A stretch of DNA of 64,000 nucleotides from the NCBI GenBank assembly GCA_963931925.1, contig OZ007569.1:7227957-7291956 (forward strand), in the 5' to 3' direction. The notes under the pieces were generated by a model. The model was not told the origin of the DNA. It searched no databases and worked only from the letters and a program-made list of their open reading frames with translations. The position numbers and the translations under genes are program-made. Positions 32,031 through 45,120 of the stretch are shown in pieces; position 1 is the stretch's first letter, and each line of letters opens with the position of its first letter. This DNA is from Onchidella celtica. Taxonomy: Eukaryota; Mollusca; Gastropoda; Systellommatophora; Onchidiidae.

Positions 32031-32389
32031 GGTAGAATGCGCATATCCACCATCTTGTCTGTCCGGACCCACTTAAAGCGTCGCGAACCAATCGGCGGCG
32101 AGTTTTAAAAAAGTTCACTACTGTAAACAATGACACGTGTGCATACGCACATGGGAGACGTTCGGTGAATTCTTCCACTTCCTCTCTCTTGTTCACACAG
32201 ATGGTAGGGAATCTGACCAGCTTGGATACATCCTTTCCACCCCTGTCACAACAGTCAACTGCAATGCAACCAGCAGACATTTTAACTGCTTAGACACATC
32301 TCGAAGTTACACTCATCAGCTGATCCACCGGCCATCTTGTTTGGCGGAAGTACAAAACAAAAACTCTGTGACGTCATGCGCATTCTACC
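32031..32389. mobile_element. TA-flanked MITE (Tc1/mariner-type ends)
   Basis: Terminal inverted repeats GGTAGAATGCGCAT (32031-32044) and their exact complement (32376-32389) bound a 359-bp element, with TA on both outer sides. The TA target and short inverted ends fit Tc1/mariner-derived MITEs. No transposase is present, and open frames crossing it are not conserved domains. Only one copy is visible in the window. Confidence 0.65.
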
Positions 32390-32391
32390 TA

Positions 32392-35300
32392 AATATGTCA
32401 AATTTTCCAAAATTGAAAATTTGGTACCTTTTGGTGTTGGACTTTCCGGTCTAACTAGCTGGGTCACAAGACTATAGCTGTTTAAAGAATCAGTTTGGTC
32501 AGTTTGGGATGAATAGTTCTCCTGTATGGCACATATGGCAGGAATGAAACTGCTTTTTGCTTCTCCTGAAAAGTAGCAATTTTTGATATACGAGTATACT
32601 GTTTTCCTGGTCTATGGCAGTGGTAGGTGTTAATCAATGGCGAATTAGCAACGGTGTTGCTGTCAGTGCCGGGCAAATGATAGATTTGTTACATGTTATT
32701 TATGTTCGCGCAAATGTGCACCTTCCTTAGTTGCTATTGGTTACTTGTCTGGAACAAACATGTTTCTAGGGCATTGTCATCTCATGTGGTTGTGCTATGG
32801 CTGTAACAGAGACCAAATTTCTTGCAACGTTTGTGCAGGATTTAGGCAAAAAAAAACTAAACAAACTACAGCTTTGGGACCACAGACTAATAAAATACCC
32901 AGACTGGATGATCCCATTGTGTGACGTCACAAAACAGCGAAAGGTCATGAACCATCCGCCATATTAGGTTTAAGGTAGCGACCGACGCTTCAGCATAGCT
33001 ACAATTTTGCACCAAGAAATTAATACATGTGCAACCAATCTTGACAAATGAAAAGAACTTTCTACTGCAGATAGAACTAGAATCGGAATTTCCCGAGCGG
33101 CGGCCATGTTGGTTATACAGTCGTCACTCTGGAAATTCCGTAAAAAACGACACAGCCCGAAGCTCGTGTTTCCAGTCTGGTTAATTTATTAGTCTGTGTT
33201 TGGGACACATCAAGTCTAAATCCGGCACTGCACTTTGCGTAAAGAAGTTTCACTTTGTCTCGTGTATCCCCTACCAGCTGAGTTCTGTGAGGTAAGCATG
33301 GGAAATTAAAACTAGAAAAGCCGAAAGAAGACAACACGCGGACCGAATATATCATTATATATATATGCATATCATAAAGCAGTGCCTTATACGCAACAAT
33401 CTGTGAGTGACGAATAAACGAAAACGGCTGGGAGTGGATGAGATTTGGGGTAGATAAAAGAGACAAGGATTACATTAACGAACACAGAGTTAACGGGAAT
33501 TGACGAGAACAAATAGCGAGAACATTGCCACCACTGCCCATAAGCCAGGCACTACTTGAGCCGGGCACACATAATAATTTCGAGAACACTGACAGAACGC
33601 AACTGGCCGAAAGACACCGAAAGTTGGAATCCGCAACACAGAACCCTTCGCGCCCTATAAGCAATATGAATTTAAATGCATAGACGTCCTGCTCGAAAGC
33701 AAATTGCCTCAACACAGTTGTCATCACTTTACAGAATGGGATTATAAAAAAATGTCGCGGGAGAGGCAAAACGCATGAGATGGGCAAATTCGTATTGTAG
33801 AAAAATCGTCAGACCTAGGCCTGTGTGTATCTCGCCCCTTGACTTAGTTTGGTTCCCCGGCGTTCTTTCTTAAGGATTCCTGTTCAATTCAAACTATAAT
33901 TATGTATGTAGTCATGTTTTGCGGAGTCGATAATGACATAAAATGCAAAATGTCTACCTCTGAGTTTGACAGCTTGCTCATGAGCGCGACGATATACAGT
34001 GTGTTACACGGCAAAGTTGAAGTGTGCGGTGTGATTAATGAAGAATGATGCATATCACATTAATTAACTTAAGCCTTTTTGGCAGATTAGTTATATCATT
34101 ATCAAGAAATGGTGTGTAGTTTGGCACAAAGTTTAGGTTTTTCAAGTGCAATAACAACAACCACAACAACATACACACACACACAAAACGAACCGGAAGC
34201 GGAAATTGTTGAATTTAATCACACACCCTTCATTTCCAATGTTGTTTATAAATTTGCACACGGTTTTCCCAACACCAATGTTTAGCCTCTGTCCAAGAAA
34301 AAAAAACACAACAACTTGACATTGTCAGCTGTTGCTGTGGGCTGGAAAGTTGAATGTGATGACTCATTTCCGCCAAGCAGTTGTTGATCTTTGCGTGGGA
34401 AACTTCAAAATTCTCACACAGAATTTTCAAGAATCCGATGGTGAATCTGCAGGAAACGAGGACTTTTCGTCCAGCTGTTGAACGAAACTGTCCTGTAACG
34501 TAGAAAGCAAACGCGAGGATTTCGATTCAAGCTTTTTTCTTTTCTTTAAAGCATTCCTTATTTCTGGTTCTTAACAGATCTAGTTTGTGGGTAGACGTTG
34601 TCTGGTTAATTAAACTGGTTAAATAAATTCGTCACTAAGTGAGGTGCATGACCAGGATTTATCATCCTTTGGACAAAATGCAAAGCCGCCAGTGCCGTAC
34701 TAAACTACCAGTTTGGATTTTGTCAATCAAATCACGTGTTTTTTCGTTTGTTGTTGTTGGTCATTGGGCTTTGTGATTGCATAAATTGTTGTAATTTATT
34801 GTTTACCCAGTTTTTAATTTCTTCCATTCCAACCATTAAGCACATCATTCGACTTACGTAACCCAAAATTCAAAGAGCATCTAAACAGAGCTGACGTAAG
34901 CTAAGTTGAAAGCTGCTGGCATAATTATTTCCCCTCGCCAGCCACCCAGCTGGCATGTCGTTTTCAAGCTCTCCAGTGAGTTTTTGGGAGTAATCATTGT
35001 AATTCTTGCAATGTGTGGTATTTAAATTTAAAGTCTTGTTTAAAGATTTTCACATTAGAGGTTTCTATTAATAACATAGCATCCGTCAAATGACATAGCA
35101 AGATCTTAGCCCCAGGCGTCCTAGTTACACTGTTGTAGGCCTAGTCGTAGTTTCTGCTAGTGTCACTGTTCAAGATAAATTGTTTACTAGAAGGGTTGCA
35201 TTTGCAATTAAATGAAAACAGTATTGTCTGCTCATGTTAACGTTGCATGTAGATAAGGAATGCATATAAATGTATTAATTCAGGTCTAGATTACTGAACA

Positions 35301-37905
35301 CGTTCCGAACGCAATAGAACTATGTTATTAGAAAAAAAATCTTCCATGACCTTGCAAAATGTCCATTTTTAATAAACCAAAAATCATAGATATTTTTGTA
35401 ATATAAATATTTTTACCAGATCGCAGAAGAAATCTGTCCTCGTCAATGTTAGTTTAATTACGTAATTGAGAAAAGACGTGCCATTGGTCAGTGAATGACA
35501 ATGTTATTTTCAGAGTTAATGTGACCTGTACCTAGCCACGGATTCCGAAACCCCAGCTCCCACACCCCTGTTTTCTTCCGAAATCTCTCGTGTTTGAGTT
35601 ACGATTTTGTAGGTAACTGGCCATGATCGTTAAGAGACAACCTTAGATGCATGCCATTTGTTTACTATACGTACACTGCCTAAGATGAAACAGCAGCCTA
35701 AAGTATCAGTTATGATCAGTGAGTAGAGATTTGCTTTGTTTTGGATGGATCGCTGTTCTGGGCATTTACATCTCACTGAGTTTGCTTTGTTGTTGTTATG
35801 CTGCCGTCGTATTTATTGATTTACAAACGTGTAGACACATTTACAAACCTCTTTTCAGATCTATACAAAGCAACTTTTGAGAGTTTTATCAGTGCAATGA
35901 AAGTTATACTGAGCTATTTAATTATGTTTGTGAAATTTAAATTGCTGAAGCTCTGAGTACCAAAATTAAATAAAGTATTCAATTATAGACTGTGAAAGGC
36001 GCAAAATGGCCATTATCTTGCCGAAGGGCTCTAAAGCCAAACTCAGACTCAAACTCATATTATCCTTCCTACCCTCGAAAGGGCTGCTTAACGGCTGTAT
36101 TCTCTTCTTCTGTTTCTTTGTGCCTTTTGTTACGATCACTGTTTTCCATTTCTTTGTATGCTGTAAGCATTTTAGAAGAATGCAAGAAGTAAAAGAGATG
36201 TGTATTGTTTCCACACTCTGGTATCGTGGAATAATAATAGTTGGAAAAATAAATGCCAAGCCACAGGGTGCCCCAGTGCATTGCCTTGAAATACTAAGCT
36301 CATTAATACTAGCTACTGTTATTTGTTGTAATAATGCATTGTTGTAATGATGCATTGTGCTTAATTATAACACCCACATACACGTTTGCCAACATTACTA
36401 ATGAGCATCGTAACTACTCCTTCAGCACTTGAACTCTCTTCCAAGCGTTCTGATGTCTAAGCTGAGCAGCCAACTTTATGTTAATGGGGTCATGTCCCAT
36501 ACTATGACGATTGACTCGAACGACAGAAAAGCCTGGCAAGCTGCGAATAAACCTGCTGTTTTTGACAAAATGTTGCTAATATACATGTTATTATTATTAT
36601 GAATGGAATCAGTAAATATTGCTTCAGGTGATCTTCACATTGGTCTCTGCTGTTATACAACTGTGGGATTAGCCAGCACATGATCGACGTGCGATAGCTT
36701 TACATTTCTATTTACATAACCTTTTGTTGCAGTTACCAGTTTTTCCTGAGAAAACAAAGCGTTTTGTAGACTTAAGCGTGAGCAATAAATGGAATTCCAT
36801 GCTGGGATGCACTTATACCTACAACATTTCTGGTGCTAGCGAGAACCTCACAGGTTCAAATTAATATGCTGCCTTCTGGTACCTGCAGCGGAAACTAAGT
36901 GAAGTAATTTTGACAATTGTAAATTGCAACGTTTATTTTGTCATTTTCACACCTTGTAGTATTCAGCTTTAATTGCCATAAGGTTGCACTCCCCACCCTT
37001 CTTGCCATTTAACTGAGCTATTTTCCAAGTTTTTGGTGTGCTTAACAAACAACATAATTGTGTCAATAATTACTGAGTCCTCTGTGCAAGCAGGCAATGC
37101 TGCGTGGCTTGGTTTTTCCATTAGTATGGCATAATATATTGTGTCAATGGTATCTAGAAAAGATTTTGGTAGGCAAGCCATATTGTACAGAGGTATCCTC
37201 GTTTGTTGGACCATTTGTGGTTATTGCGACTTGTAACTTTCCATGTACTGGAATTATCCAGAATTTGAAAGCTCGGACGAGCCACAGAGCCTGACCGTGG
37301 ACCCCAGAAAGCAACAAAAGTGTAATACATGTATATTCAGGACGCTTTTATTGCCGTGCTAGGAAAAAAAACCGTAACGACAATGTGGGTCAGACTGACT
37401 TTTCAATGTACAGAATAGAAATGAAATATGCTCTGTCTTTCCAACTGGCAACCCTAAGGAAATCCGACGCATAGAATTGACGTCAGGTTGGATATTGAAA
37501 TTAATATCATTCCTACGTAGATCCGCCAGTAACGACATTGTGTCGACGTCGGTGTGAGTCCCTACAGTAATCCTACCAACCTTACGGAAATCTACGTCAG
37601 ACTGACATAGTGATGCTGGCTGGGTTTCTGCCTTAGTTATAATTTTGTCTACGACTAATGGCTTTCTTGTAGTCTTCACACAATGGAAATGGGACAAAGA
37701 ATAAAGCCGGATGTGCGAAAAAGGAAGTGTTTTTGCTTTCGTCTCCTGTAAAATTTTGCTTTTGGCACATACTGTATTTTCCCAGAGCGCGGCATATTAA
37801 ATACATGGAAGAGATGGAAAATGGCCACTAGTTTCGAGAATGATCTGCGATGGTCAGAAATGAAATACGTGTATTATTGATCTTAAAATTGACGTCCCAA
37901 TTAGC
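32392..37905. other. Mostly unique non-coding sequence
   Basis: I recognise no gene in this 5.5-kb stretch. Possible exon-like context exists near 33230-33300, where a mixed-composition segment ends CTGTGAG followed by GTAAGC, a good splice donor match, but no coding frame supports it. Overlapping open frames on both strands at 35966-36355 are mutually antisense and lack domains. A 10-bp inverted pair, CGGAATTTCC/GGAAATTCCG, lies near 33085-33142. Confidence 0.45.
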
Positions 37906-38512
37906 TTAGCCTGGGTTGGATAGTGACGTCGCGACATCACGTTTCACTGAGATCCAATCAATTGGTACGTTGATGCGCGGGGTCTCATCGAAACTAACTG
38001 TCGTGACGTCACGGCACATCAGCCTATTAGTTGCTAGATGACGTCAGGACTTTGAGTTTCAGCAGAGAGTATAGATGTATAGAGAGGGTTCACTCCCGCC
38101 AAATCGTGAAACTAGGTCGCTGCGGTAAACAAAAAATTGAAGAATTGAAAGAGACCTTCTTCACCAAATATAGTGTGCATATCTGTTTACTGTGGTTTGT
38201 TCATATTTTTGGGCTGATTGAAGCTATTTACAACCGTTTTTAAGCTCCTGCGCCCCTTGGAAATGCATAAACGGATATTGTTTACAGCAGCGACCTACTT
38301 TCGGCTCCATGCTAAAAGTGGTTTCGCGGCGCCTCCCGTGTCTCGCAGTGCAAATCGAACAATAGTGAACCCTCTCTCTATATACATGTATAATTATACT
38401 CTCTGGTTTCAGTGACAAAAGAAAGCAAAGCAGTTGATTGGTGGGCTGGATCTCATGGAAACTCAGTGTTGTGATGTCACTAAACGATTGGTCGGGCGAT
38501 CAAATTCGGCTG
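37906..38512. mobile_element. Long fold-back element with nested inverted repeats
   Basis: Imperfect long arms pair across about 600 bp. The left segment near 37930-37960 (GTTTCACTGAGATCCAATCAATTGG) pairs with 38436-38465 in complement. The left AGAGAGTATAGATGTATAGAGAGGGTTCAC region (from 38064) pairs with the region ending in ATACTCTCT at about 38404. The left arm also folds on itself (GTGACGTCGCGACA against TGTCGTGACGTCAC, about 37921-38012). The superfamily and target duplication are unresolved. Open frames inside are chance. Confidence 0.6.
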
Positions 38513-39169
38513 GTGCGTGCTTACACTCACACTACAACTGTGCTTATACACTTTTTTTTGTTTTTAGTTCACTCTCTTGATATTTGGCTGCAGATTAGTC
38601 ATCGTTGCTAAAGTGGATAAATTTGTTAATGTGAGATTACGTTAATGAGATAAAATGTCACTCTATACTTGTGCATATGAATATGGCACGTGAGTTCGGG
38701 CGGAGTGCAATATTCTAAACGTCATAGTCATTCATTGGCCTTAACGAGAAAGTTAAAAATTACCAGCTCGTCAAGCGCGACTCACTGACATTTCCACTGT
38801 TTTAAAATATTCATTTGAAGGAGTGACAGATGGCAGGAGAGATGGATGTGTAAAAATGAGACCGGAAAATGGAGGGAGATGAAAAAAAAAAAAAAAGACA
38901 CTGGAAACAGAGAAAGTGATTCTAACAACCATAACATTGATTTGGTATCTAGTTCTTGACCCCATGAAATCCCTGGTTAAATCAAACAGAAGTAATTATG
39001 ATGAAATACTAGACTTCGAGGTCACTGAAAAACATTGCGCACACCAGTGTACGTTAAATTCACGTTTAATACATTGGTTTATGGAATGAAATGTGCTCTA
39101 TCTTTCCACATGGATTTTCTAAGTTTGATTTGCACGAATATTTTCTGTAGTTTAACATTGCGTCACCTT
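38513..39169. other. Non-coding stretch
   Basis: No gene is seen. An A-rich homopolymer tract lies at about 38882-38895. Confidence 0.5.
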
Positions 39170-39382
39170 AGAATGACAATGTTCTACCTCCCCTTTTTAG
39201 CTGAACTGTATTACACACTACACACGACTTCTACGGGCCATCTCCATTGTGTGTCAAGGTATCAGGTAGATTCGGTATGTAATTTGGACAAAAAATCTTT
39301 GCTCTAAAAGCTGTGATCACATGCAACTTCAATCCTCGATTTCTCAAAAGTTGGCGGAAGGAAGTTAGAACATCGTCATTCT
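39170..39382. mobile_element. MITE family A, copy 2
   Basis: The ends AGAATGACAATGTTCTACCTCC (39170-39191) and GAAGTTAGAACATCGTCATTCT (39361-39382) are imperfect inverted repeats. The interior follows copy 1 (5441-5670) in the same orientation, with CTTCTACGGGCC, CTCCATTGTGTGTCAA and CTCTAAAAGCT in order. It is about 17 bp shorter than copy 1. It has no coding content. Confidence 0.7.
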
Positions 39383-40750
39383 ATGGGGACATTTGATCGT
39401 CATGAAATGGATACCGAACAAAGAAAAATCCTGAGCGCAACGCGAAATGTTTTCTCCTCTTTTACTTTTACGTCTCCTGTCCATTTTCACATTTTCACTT
39501 TTGGCATCCCATCTCTTCCCATAAAGCTGCAGTACACGGCACACACAGATATTTATAACCAATGTCAGACGGTGACCACCCCTAAACTGTACGTTTGTAA
39601 ACAAAACGAACCGTCTTAGTACACAATGAGACCTTGGCATGTCGCTACATGTGTATTTACGGTGTCCAGCCACCCGGAGAGCCATTTCTGTGGTATGTAG
39701 ACAGAATTTTCCTGTCGCCGACGTTTGACACCCCAAGTCGTTCAAGCTACATGTAGTTGGGATTCTGCTGTTTAGACAAATCCTAGGCCTTCCCTGAACC
39801 AAAACAGTCATCATGAATTCTACACGCTGTTGCTCTTTGAAATAAACAAAAAATGTTGCTGTTTTTTTTTCTATCTAGATTCTATCAAGTGTCAGTCACA
39901 GTAAAATATTATTTCGTTTATTATACACAACAGACAGTCTAGTCCAGCTGAGGCCTGGGCTTACAAAGCTATGCTGTCCTTGGCACCTTGATAGGCATTA
40001 TTCTATACGCTTGGTACTTTATTGCTGCACCGGAAAGTGCTGCCAAAACTACCTGAAGATATCACTGGCAGGAGAAACTTTTCTACAGGACACAGACATG
40101 AAAGGCCAGGGGTGCTAGACTATAAAACACGACGTGGAAAAGGTAAGCTTGAAAATATGCAAATCGCCCTCGTTGAGTATTGTAGGCCTACATTATGTGT
40201 CCACAGTTTCATTCGTCATAAACTACATGAAAAAAAAAATGAATTTAGGCATAGAGCTCATGTACGTAGAATTTGTGGTTGCTCGGATTTTTCAATGCAA
40301 CTTTTACAACTCACTCGTGTTTTTAAAGATACAAACGCACGCAAGGACATTAACACCCACGTATACCTTCCCCATGCCTGATATTTATAATTATTTCATG
40401 AGCTACAGATCTACAGACAGTTATGCGCCCGCATAGTGCTCCTTCATAGACAGGCGCGGCATGGGCATGACTAATGCACTATTTCTCCCAACGCTCCTCA
40501 CGTGAAAAATAATAAAAAACAAAAAGGAAACAAAACAATTGATAAGGCGCGGAAGAATTTTTATTTTATTTTAATTTAATTTTATTTTTTTTTATTTATT
40601 TATTTTTTTTTTATAATTATGTTCTTGATGATTTTTATTGTTCTCATCTCTGACGTTTTTATACACTGAGTGCAGCGTTTTCAAGTTTCATTGCATCTTT
40701 AAATAGTGGGTTGAGAATGGAAATGCCGGGGACTGAATATTTATTATATT
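39383..40750. other. Non-coding stretch
   Basis: No gene is recognised. The 149-codon minus-strand frame (39365-39814) and 119-codon plus-strand frame (40022-40381) have no known motif and overlap the MITE or AT-rich DNA, so I do not call them. A T/A-rich low-complexity tract lies at 40560-40620. Confidence 0.45.
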
Positions 40751-40770
40751 CTTTGTGACTAAATAGATCT

Positions 40771-41215
<445 letters not shown>

Positions 41216-41661
41216 GTAAATTTTATTCGTCCTTGTACAAGGAAATTTGTTTTGATCATTGAATACATAACAATACAGTTACAGAAGCAGAAAGTATGAT
41301 ACATAGCGCGCACACACACATATATACACACACACTGATAAATTAACTAAATTAACAAAATTAACAGTGCACACAATATGCTTCCCTAACTAAAACACAT
41401 TGACCTGACACGCAGGACATAATTCAACTGTGCACAGATTACGATCAAGATGACGACATTATTGTAACATCCTAGTTGATGATGGAATAAACGATTTAAA
41501 GTAGCGCTCAGTTTTAGTTTTCTTTGACAACAGCCTTAAACTTCTTACAGATCTTATATATTCCTTGTTCAGGGGATGTTGGGGGTCATTTATAATGATA
41601 TTAGCTTTTTTAATACAAGCACCAGTGTACAGCTCATCAAAATATGGCAGGTCACAGATAC

Positions 41662-41665
<4 letters not shown>
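41216..41665 (-). pseudogene. Antisense LINE 3' end, CR1/L2-like
   Basis: The minus strand from about 41660 to the stop at 41459-41461 encodes a typical C-terminal tail of CR1/L2-group LINE RT proteins: FDELYTGACIKKANIIIND, then HPLNKEYIRSVRSLRLLS, then TERYFKSFIPSSTRML. A 3' UTR of about 240 bp follows, ending in the (GATAA)n tail near 41193-41215. The coding part is open, but only about 65 codons remain (5' truncation). GA microsatellite lies on both sides (40771-41190 and 41669-41711), as if the copy landed in or seeded a GA tract. Confidence 0.78.
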
Positions 41666-41701
<36 letters not shown>

Positions 41702-42340
41702 AGAGAGAGATCGTAGTGAAACAGGAGCGTTTTATTCTCGGGAATATCTTTTTTCTTTATGATAGACGCGCAAGGAGGATCGGACTATAACAACACTCAT
41801 TCATTATACAAAGCTGCTCTCTTCGTGTATTGATCACGTTTGTTACGGTTGCTGTAGGTGTGGCAGAGGCAACGCAACTGTTGCCGCTTCAGCACTGTAG
41901 TCGTAAAATTTAATTTTCCATTATTTCCCTTTATAATCGCCTATGGTGTTTGGGAAAGTAGCTTTGGGACTAGTGGAACACTTTATATGCCCGCCTGAGA
42001 CTTATTATGCGTGTACTAATTAGTGACAGTGACGTTTTTACATATTCACGGGCCAGTCCTACAGCATTAGTCCAATCGTCAGTTTGTTTTATGTATCTGT
42101 CTATGTGTAGGTATGTATAATTTATTGTTTTTTTCTGCTATTATTTGTCTGAAATCGATCAATCTATTGTTACGCGAAGTCCTTGCAGTGGGTATTTACT
42201 AGGAGGTGGCCATATTTTGTTACAGATTAGATGTGTATACGCACCATCCTATGTTATCGAGTTACTTTATCTCTATGTTCCTTCACGCATTTACAATCTT
42301 CAGCGGATAGATTGGAATTAAAAGTTCCAACCATACCTTT
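41666..42340. other. Short GA tract, then non-coding sequence
   Basis: A (GA)n run occupies 41669-41711. The rest has no recognisable gene or repeat. Confidence 0.55.
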
Positions 42341-42765
42341 CAGATACTCACTCACTCACTCACTCACTCACTCACTCGCTCGCTCGCTCACTCACTCACT
42401 CACTCACTCACTCACTCACTCACTCACTCACTCACTCACTCACTCACTCACTCACTCACTCACTCACGCACTCACTCACTCCCTCCCTCACTCACTCACC
42501 CACTCCTCACTCACTCATTCACTCACTTACTCAACCACTCACTCACTCACTCACTCACTCACTCACTCACTCACTCACTCTCCCTCACTCACTCACCCAC
42601 TCCTCACTCACTCATTCACTCACTTACTCAACCACTCACTCACTCACTCACTCACTCACTCACTCACTCACTCACTCCCTCACTCACTCCTCACTCACTC
42701 ATTCACTCACTTACTCAACCACTCACTCACTCACTCACTCACTCACCCACCCACCCACTCTCTCA
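42341..42765. repeat. (CACT)n tetranucleotide microsatellite with higher-order blocks
   Basis: About 425 bp of CTCACT repeat. Variant runs (CCCT, CCTCACT, ATTCACTCACTTACTCAACC) recur three times at roughly 100-bp spacing (near 42501, 42605 and 42690), showing block duplication within the array. The 200-codon Thr-His-Ser-Leu open frame is repeat-derived. Confidence 0.93.
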
Positions 42766-43146
42766 CGTTTTCTGTCGTTCACTTGCTCATTTCCTCACTC
42801 ATATTATATCTTAATGATGCAAAATATTCATGAATCAAAACCGCATTTTTTTGTTCTTGTTGCACGCCACCTTTATGTCAAACCCTTTTCACATACTCAC
42901 ACAAAAATCATAGATATAGGGATAAGGACTCCGTACTTGAGTTTTACTATCGCTAAACAGTTTTCCACAAAACGTAAAATACCTCCATTGGTCAGAGTGC
43001 ATAAACTGCCGTTGTCTGCTATGTCTGAGCGGCATTCTGATGTGGTCATGTATTTGTGTAATTATACTTATTATGATGACGTCAGTGGGAGAAAAACATG
43101 AGATATTATTAACTTAGGTAGGGGTGCGTAATTATAGAGGGGCATT

Positions 43147-43151
<5 letters not shown>
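42766..43151. other. Non-coding stretch
   Basis: No gene or repeat boundary that I can support lies between the CACT and GA arrays. Confidence 0.5.
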
Positions 43152-43229
<78 letters not shown>

Positions 43230-43427
43230 ACAAGAGAGAGAGAACAAGAGAGAGAGAGAGAGAGAGAGAGAACAAGAGAGAGAAAGGAAGAAAGAGTGAG
43301 AACAAAAAGAGAGATAAAGAGAGAGTGATAGACCAAGATAAGCAAAGAGAGAGAGAGAATGAGAGACAGACAGAGAAAGAGAGAGAGAGCGAGAGGAAGA
43401 GAAAGAGCGAGAGAAAGGAAGACAGAC

Positions 43428-43518
<91 letters not shown>
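43152..43518. repeat. (GA)n then (GATA)n compound microsatellite
   Basis: Pure GA runs to about 43228, followed by impure GA with AACAAGAGAG and AAAG interruptions, then pure GATA units from about 43430 to 43518. Long Arg-Glu or Ser-Leu-Ile-Tyr open frames on the two strands are repeat translations. Confidence 0.95.
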
Positions 43519-43856
43519 CAATTAAAAGTACTGACAGAAACAAGGACGATGAGAGAGGTGAACAACAGAAATGAGACAGAACGATACAAAACCAACGTAC
43601 CAATAACAAAAAAGAGGAAGGAAAAAAAAGAACGTTTGGATGGGGGGGGGGGGGGAAGGAGAGATAAAAAATGACAAAGAAACGATGGTATTATGTATTT
43701 CACGGATGGCCCGGCCCACCTAACCGATGTTGCTGTAGTTCGTGCGTTATCGACTTTGTCTGTTTAGAGCACTGCTGGTAGAACAACACACAACTCATTT
43801 TTAAAAGACTGTGGTTACTTGTTCGTACGCTCCCGAAGTTTTTTTGTGTGTTAAGG

Positions 43857-44068
43857 GTGCGTATTTTCATCTCCTTTGTGACTCCAGATCTAGAGAGCTC
43901 CTCCCGAAATACTCCAAACAACAGCCTTAATTAATTATTCTTTCAGCTTTTCTTTTTTTCCTCCTGTTTTTTTGTTTGAGAGGGTAAGGGGGCAGGGTTA
44001 AGGATTCGATAAGATTTAGGGTTGAGGATAAGGACGGGATCAGGGGTGTGTACGTATTTCGTACGCGA
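43857..44068 (+). repeat. Dispersed repeat R, copy 3, uninterrupted
   Basis: The repeat runs from GTGCGTATTTTC through TTGTGACTCCAGATCTAGAGAGCTCC and CAGCCTTAATTAATTA to GATTTAGGGTTGAGGATAAGGACGG and GTGTACGTA. It joins directly the two halves separated in copy 2 (29171-29900) and matches copy 1 (28082-28345) in the opposite orientation. Confidence 0.65.
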
Positions 44069-44239
44069 TCCAAGCTGCTGTAAATGTTGATGTGATCCAA
44101 GCCAGCTGTTGTATGTAAAAAGACTTGATAATGTGTTAACATGACTGTTTAATAGAAACACCTCGTGGTACCGCCTGGGAGTCATTCAATTGTTCAGTAG
44201 TGAGGTAACAGAACAGCAGCTGATGTTCATCCATCAGCA

Positions 44240-44823
44240 CCACTACATCCACCAAATCACCACAGCCACCGCTACCACCGGACTCCTCCCGCTTTTCATC
44301 ATCATATTTATATATCATCACCATTACCACCACCGTCATCATCACCATCACCATTATCATCATATTTATCACCACCACCACCACCATAATATTCATCACT
44401 GCCACCATATTCATAACCACCACCACAATCATCATCATCATCATCTTCACATCCATCATCACCATCATCATCATCATCACCAGCATCAGCACCACCATTC
44501 TCCCCCTCCTCCTCATCATCAACAGCATCACCACCACCACGATTGTCTTCATCATCATCACCGCCACCACCACCATCATCATCAACAACATCACGACCAC
44601 CACAATTGTCATCATCATCATCATCATCACCGCCACCACCACCATCATCATCAACAACATCACCACCACCACAATTGTCATCATCATCATCATCAACATC
44701 ACCACCGCCGCCACCACCGTCATCATCACCATCATCACCATCATCACCATCACCATCATCACCATCACCACCATCATCATCATCACCATTACCACCACCA
44801 CCATCATCATCAACAACAATAAT
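44240..44823. repeat. (ATC/ACC)n trinucleotide array
   Basis: About 580 bp of CAT/CAC/ACC units show internal duplication: blocks ACCACAATTGTCATCATC and the CACCGCCACCACCACCATC region recur at about 72-bp spacing around 44540-44700. The His-rich, Asp/Gly-rich and Met/Val-rich frames in three phases are all repeat-derived. Confidence 0.93.
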
Positions 44824-45120
44824 AATGTTTTCTACTGGCATTCTGGCGCGAATCAGACAGCAACACCGCATGAGTATTGTCTAAATATAAACGTAGAAGA
44901 AAAAACATTTAGAATCCGAGGCAACGAAACAAGGAAAATTACACAGGAAGCGAACGGGAGAGAGGAGAAAAATGTTGGCAATTGGAGAATGGATGAGAAA
45001 AAGACATTAGATACTTGTTGCTCGGTATCTGGTTTCACAACTTTCATCGCGGAGAGGGGGGGGGGGGGTGGACTTCTGGAGTAGCACAGTATTGCTAGGT
45101 ATCTGCTGCACACGGAGGCT

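Noticed and set aside
35966..36355. 129-codon minus-strand frame with a 113-codon plus-strand frame opposite
   Set aside because: Mutually antisense open frames without motifs in AT-rich DNA are best explained by chance.
39365..39814. 149-codon minus-strand frame as a host gene
   Set aside because: There is no recognisable domain, it overlaps a MITE end, and nothing suggests splice or codon structure.
44136..44884. Several 110-230-codon frames rich in His, Met/Val, Asp/Gly or Ser/Pro
   Set aside because: All phases of an ATC/ACC repeat are open, so long frames are expected without coding function.
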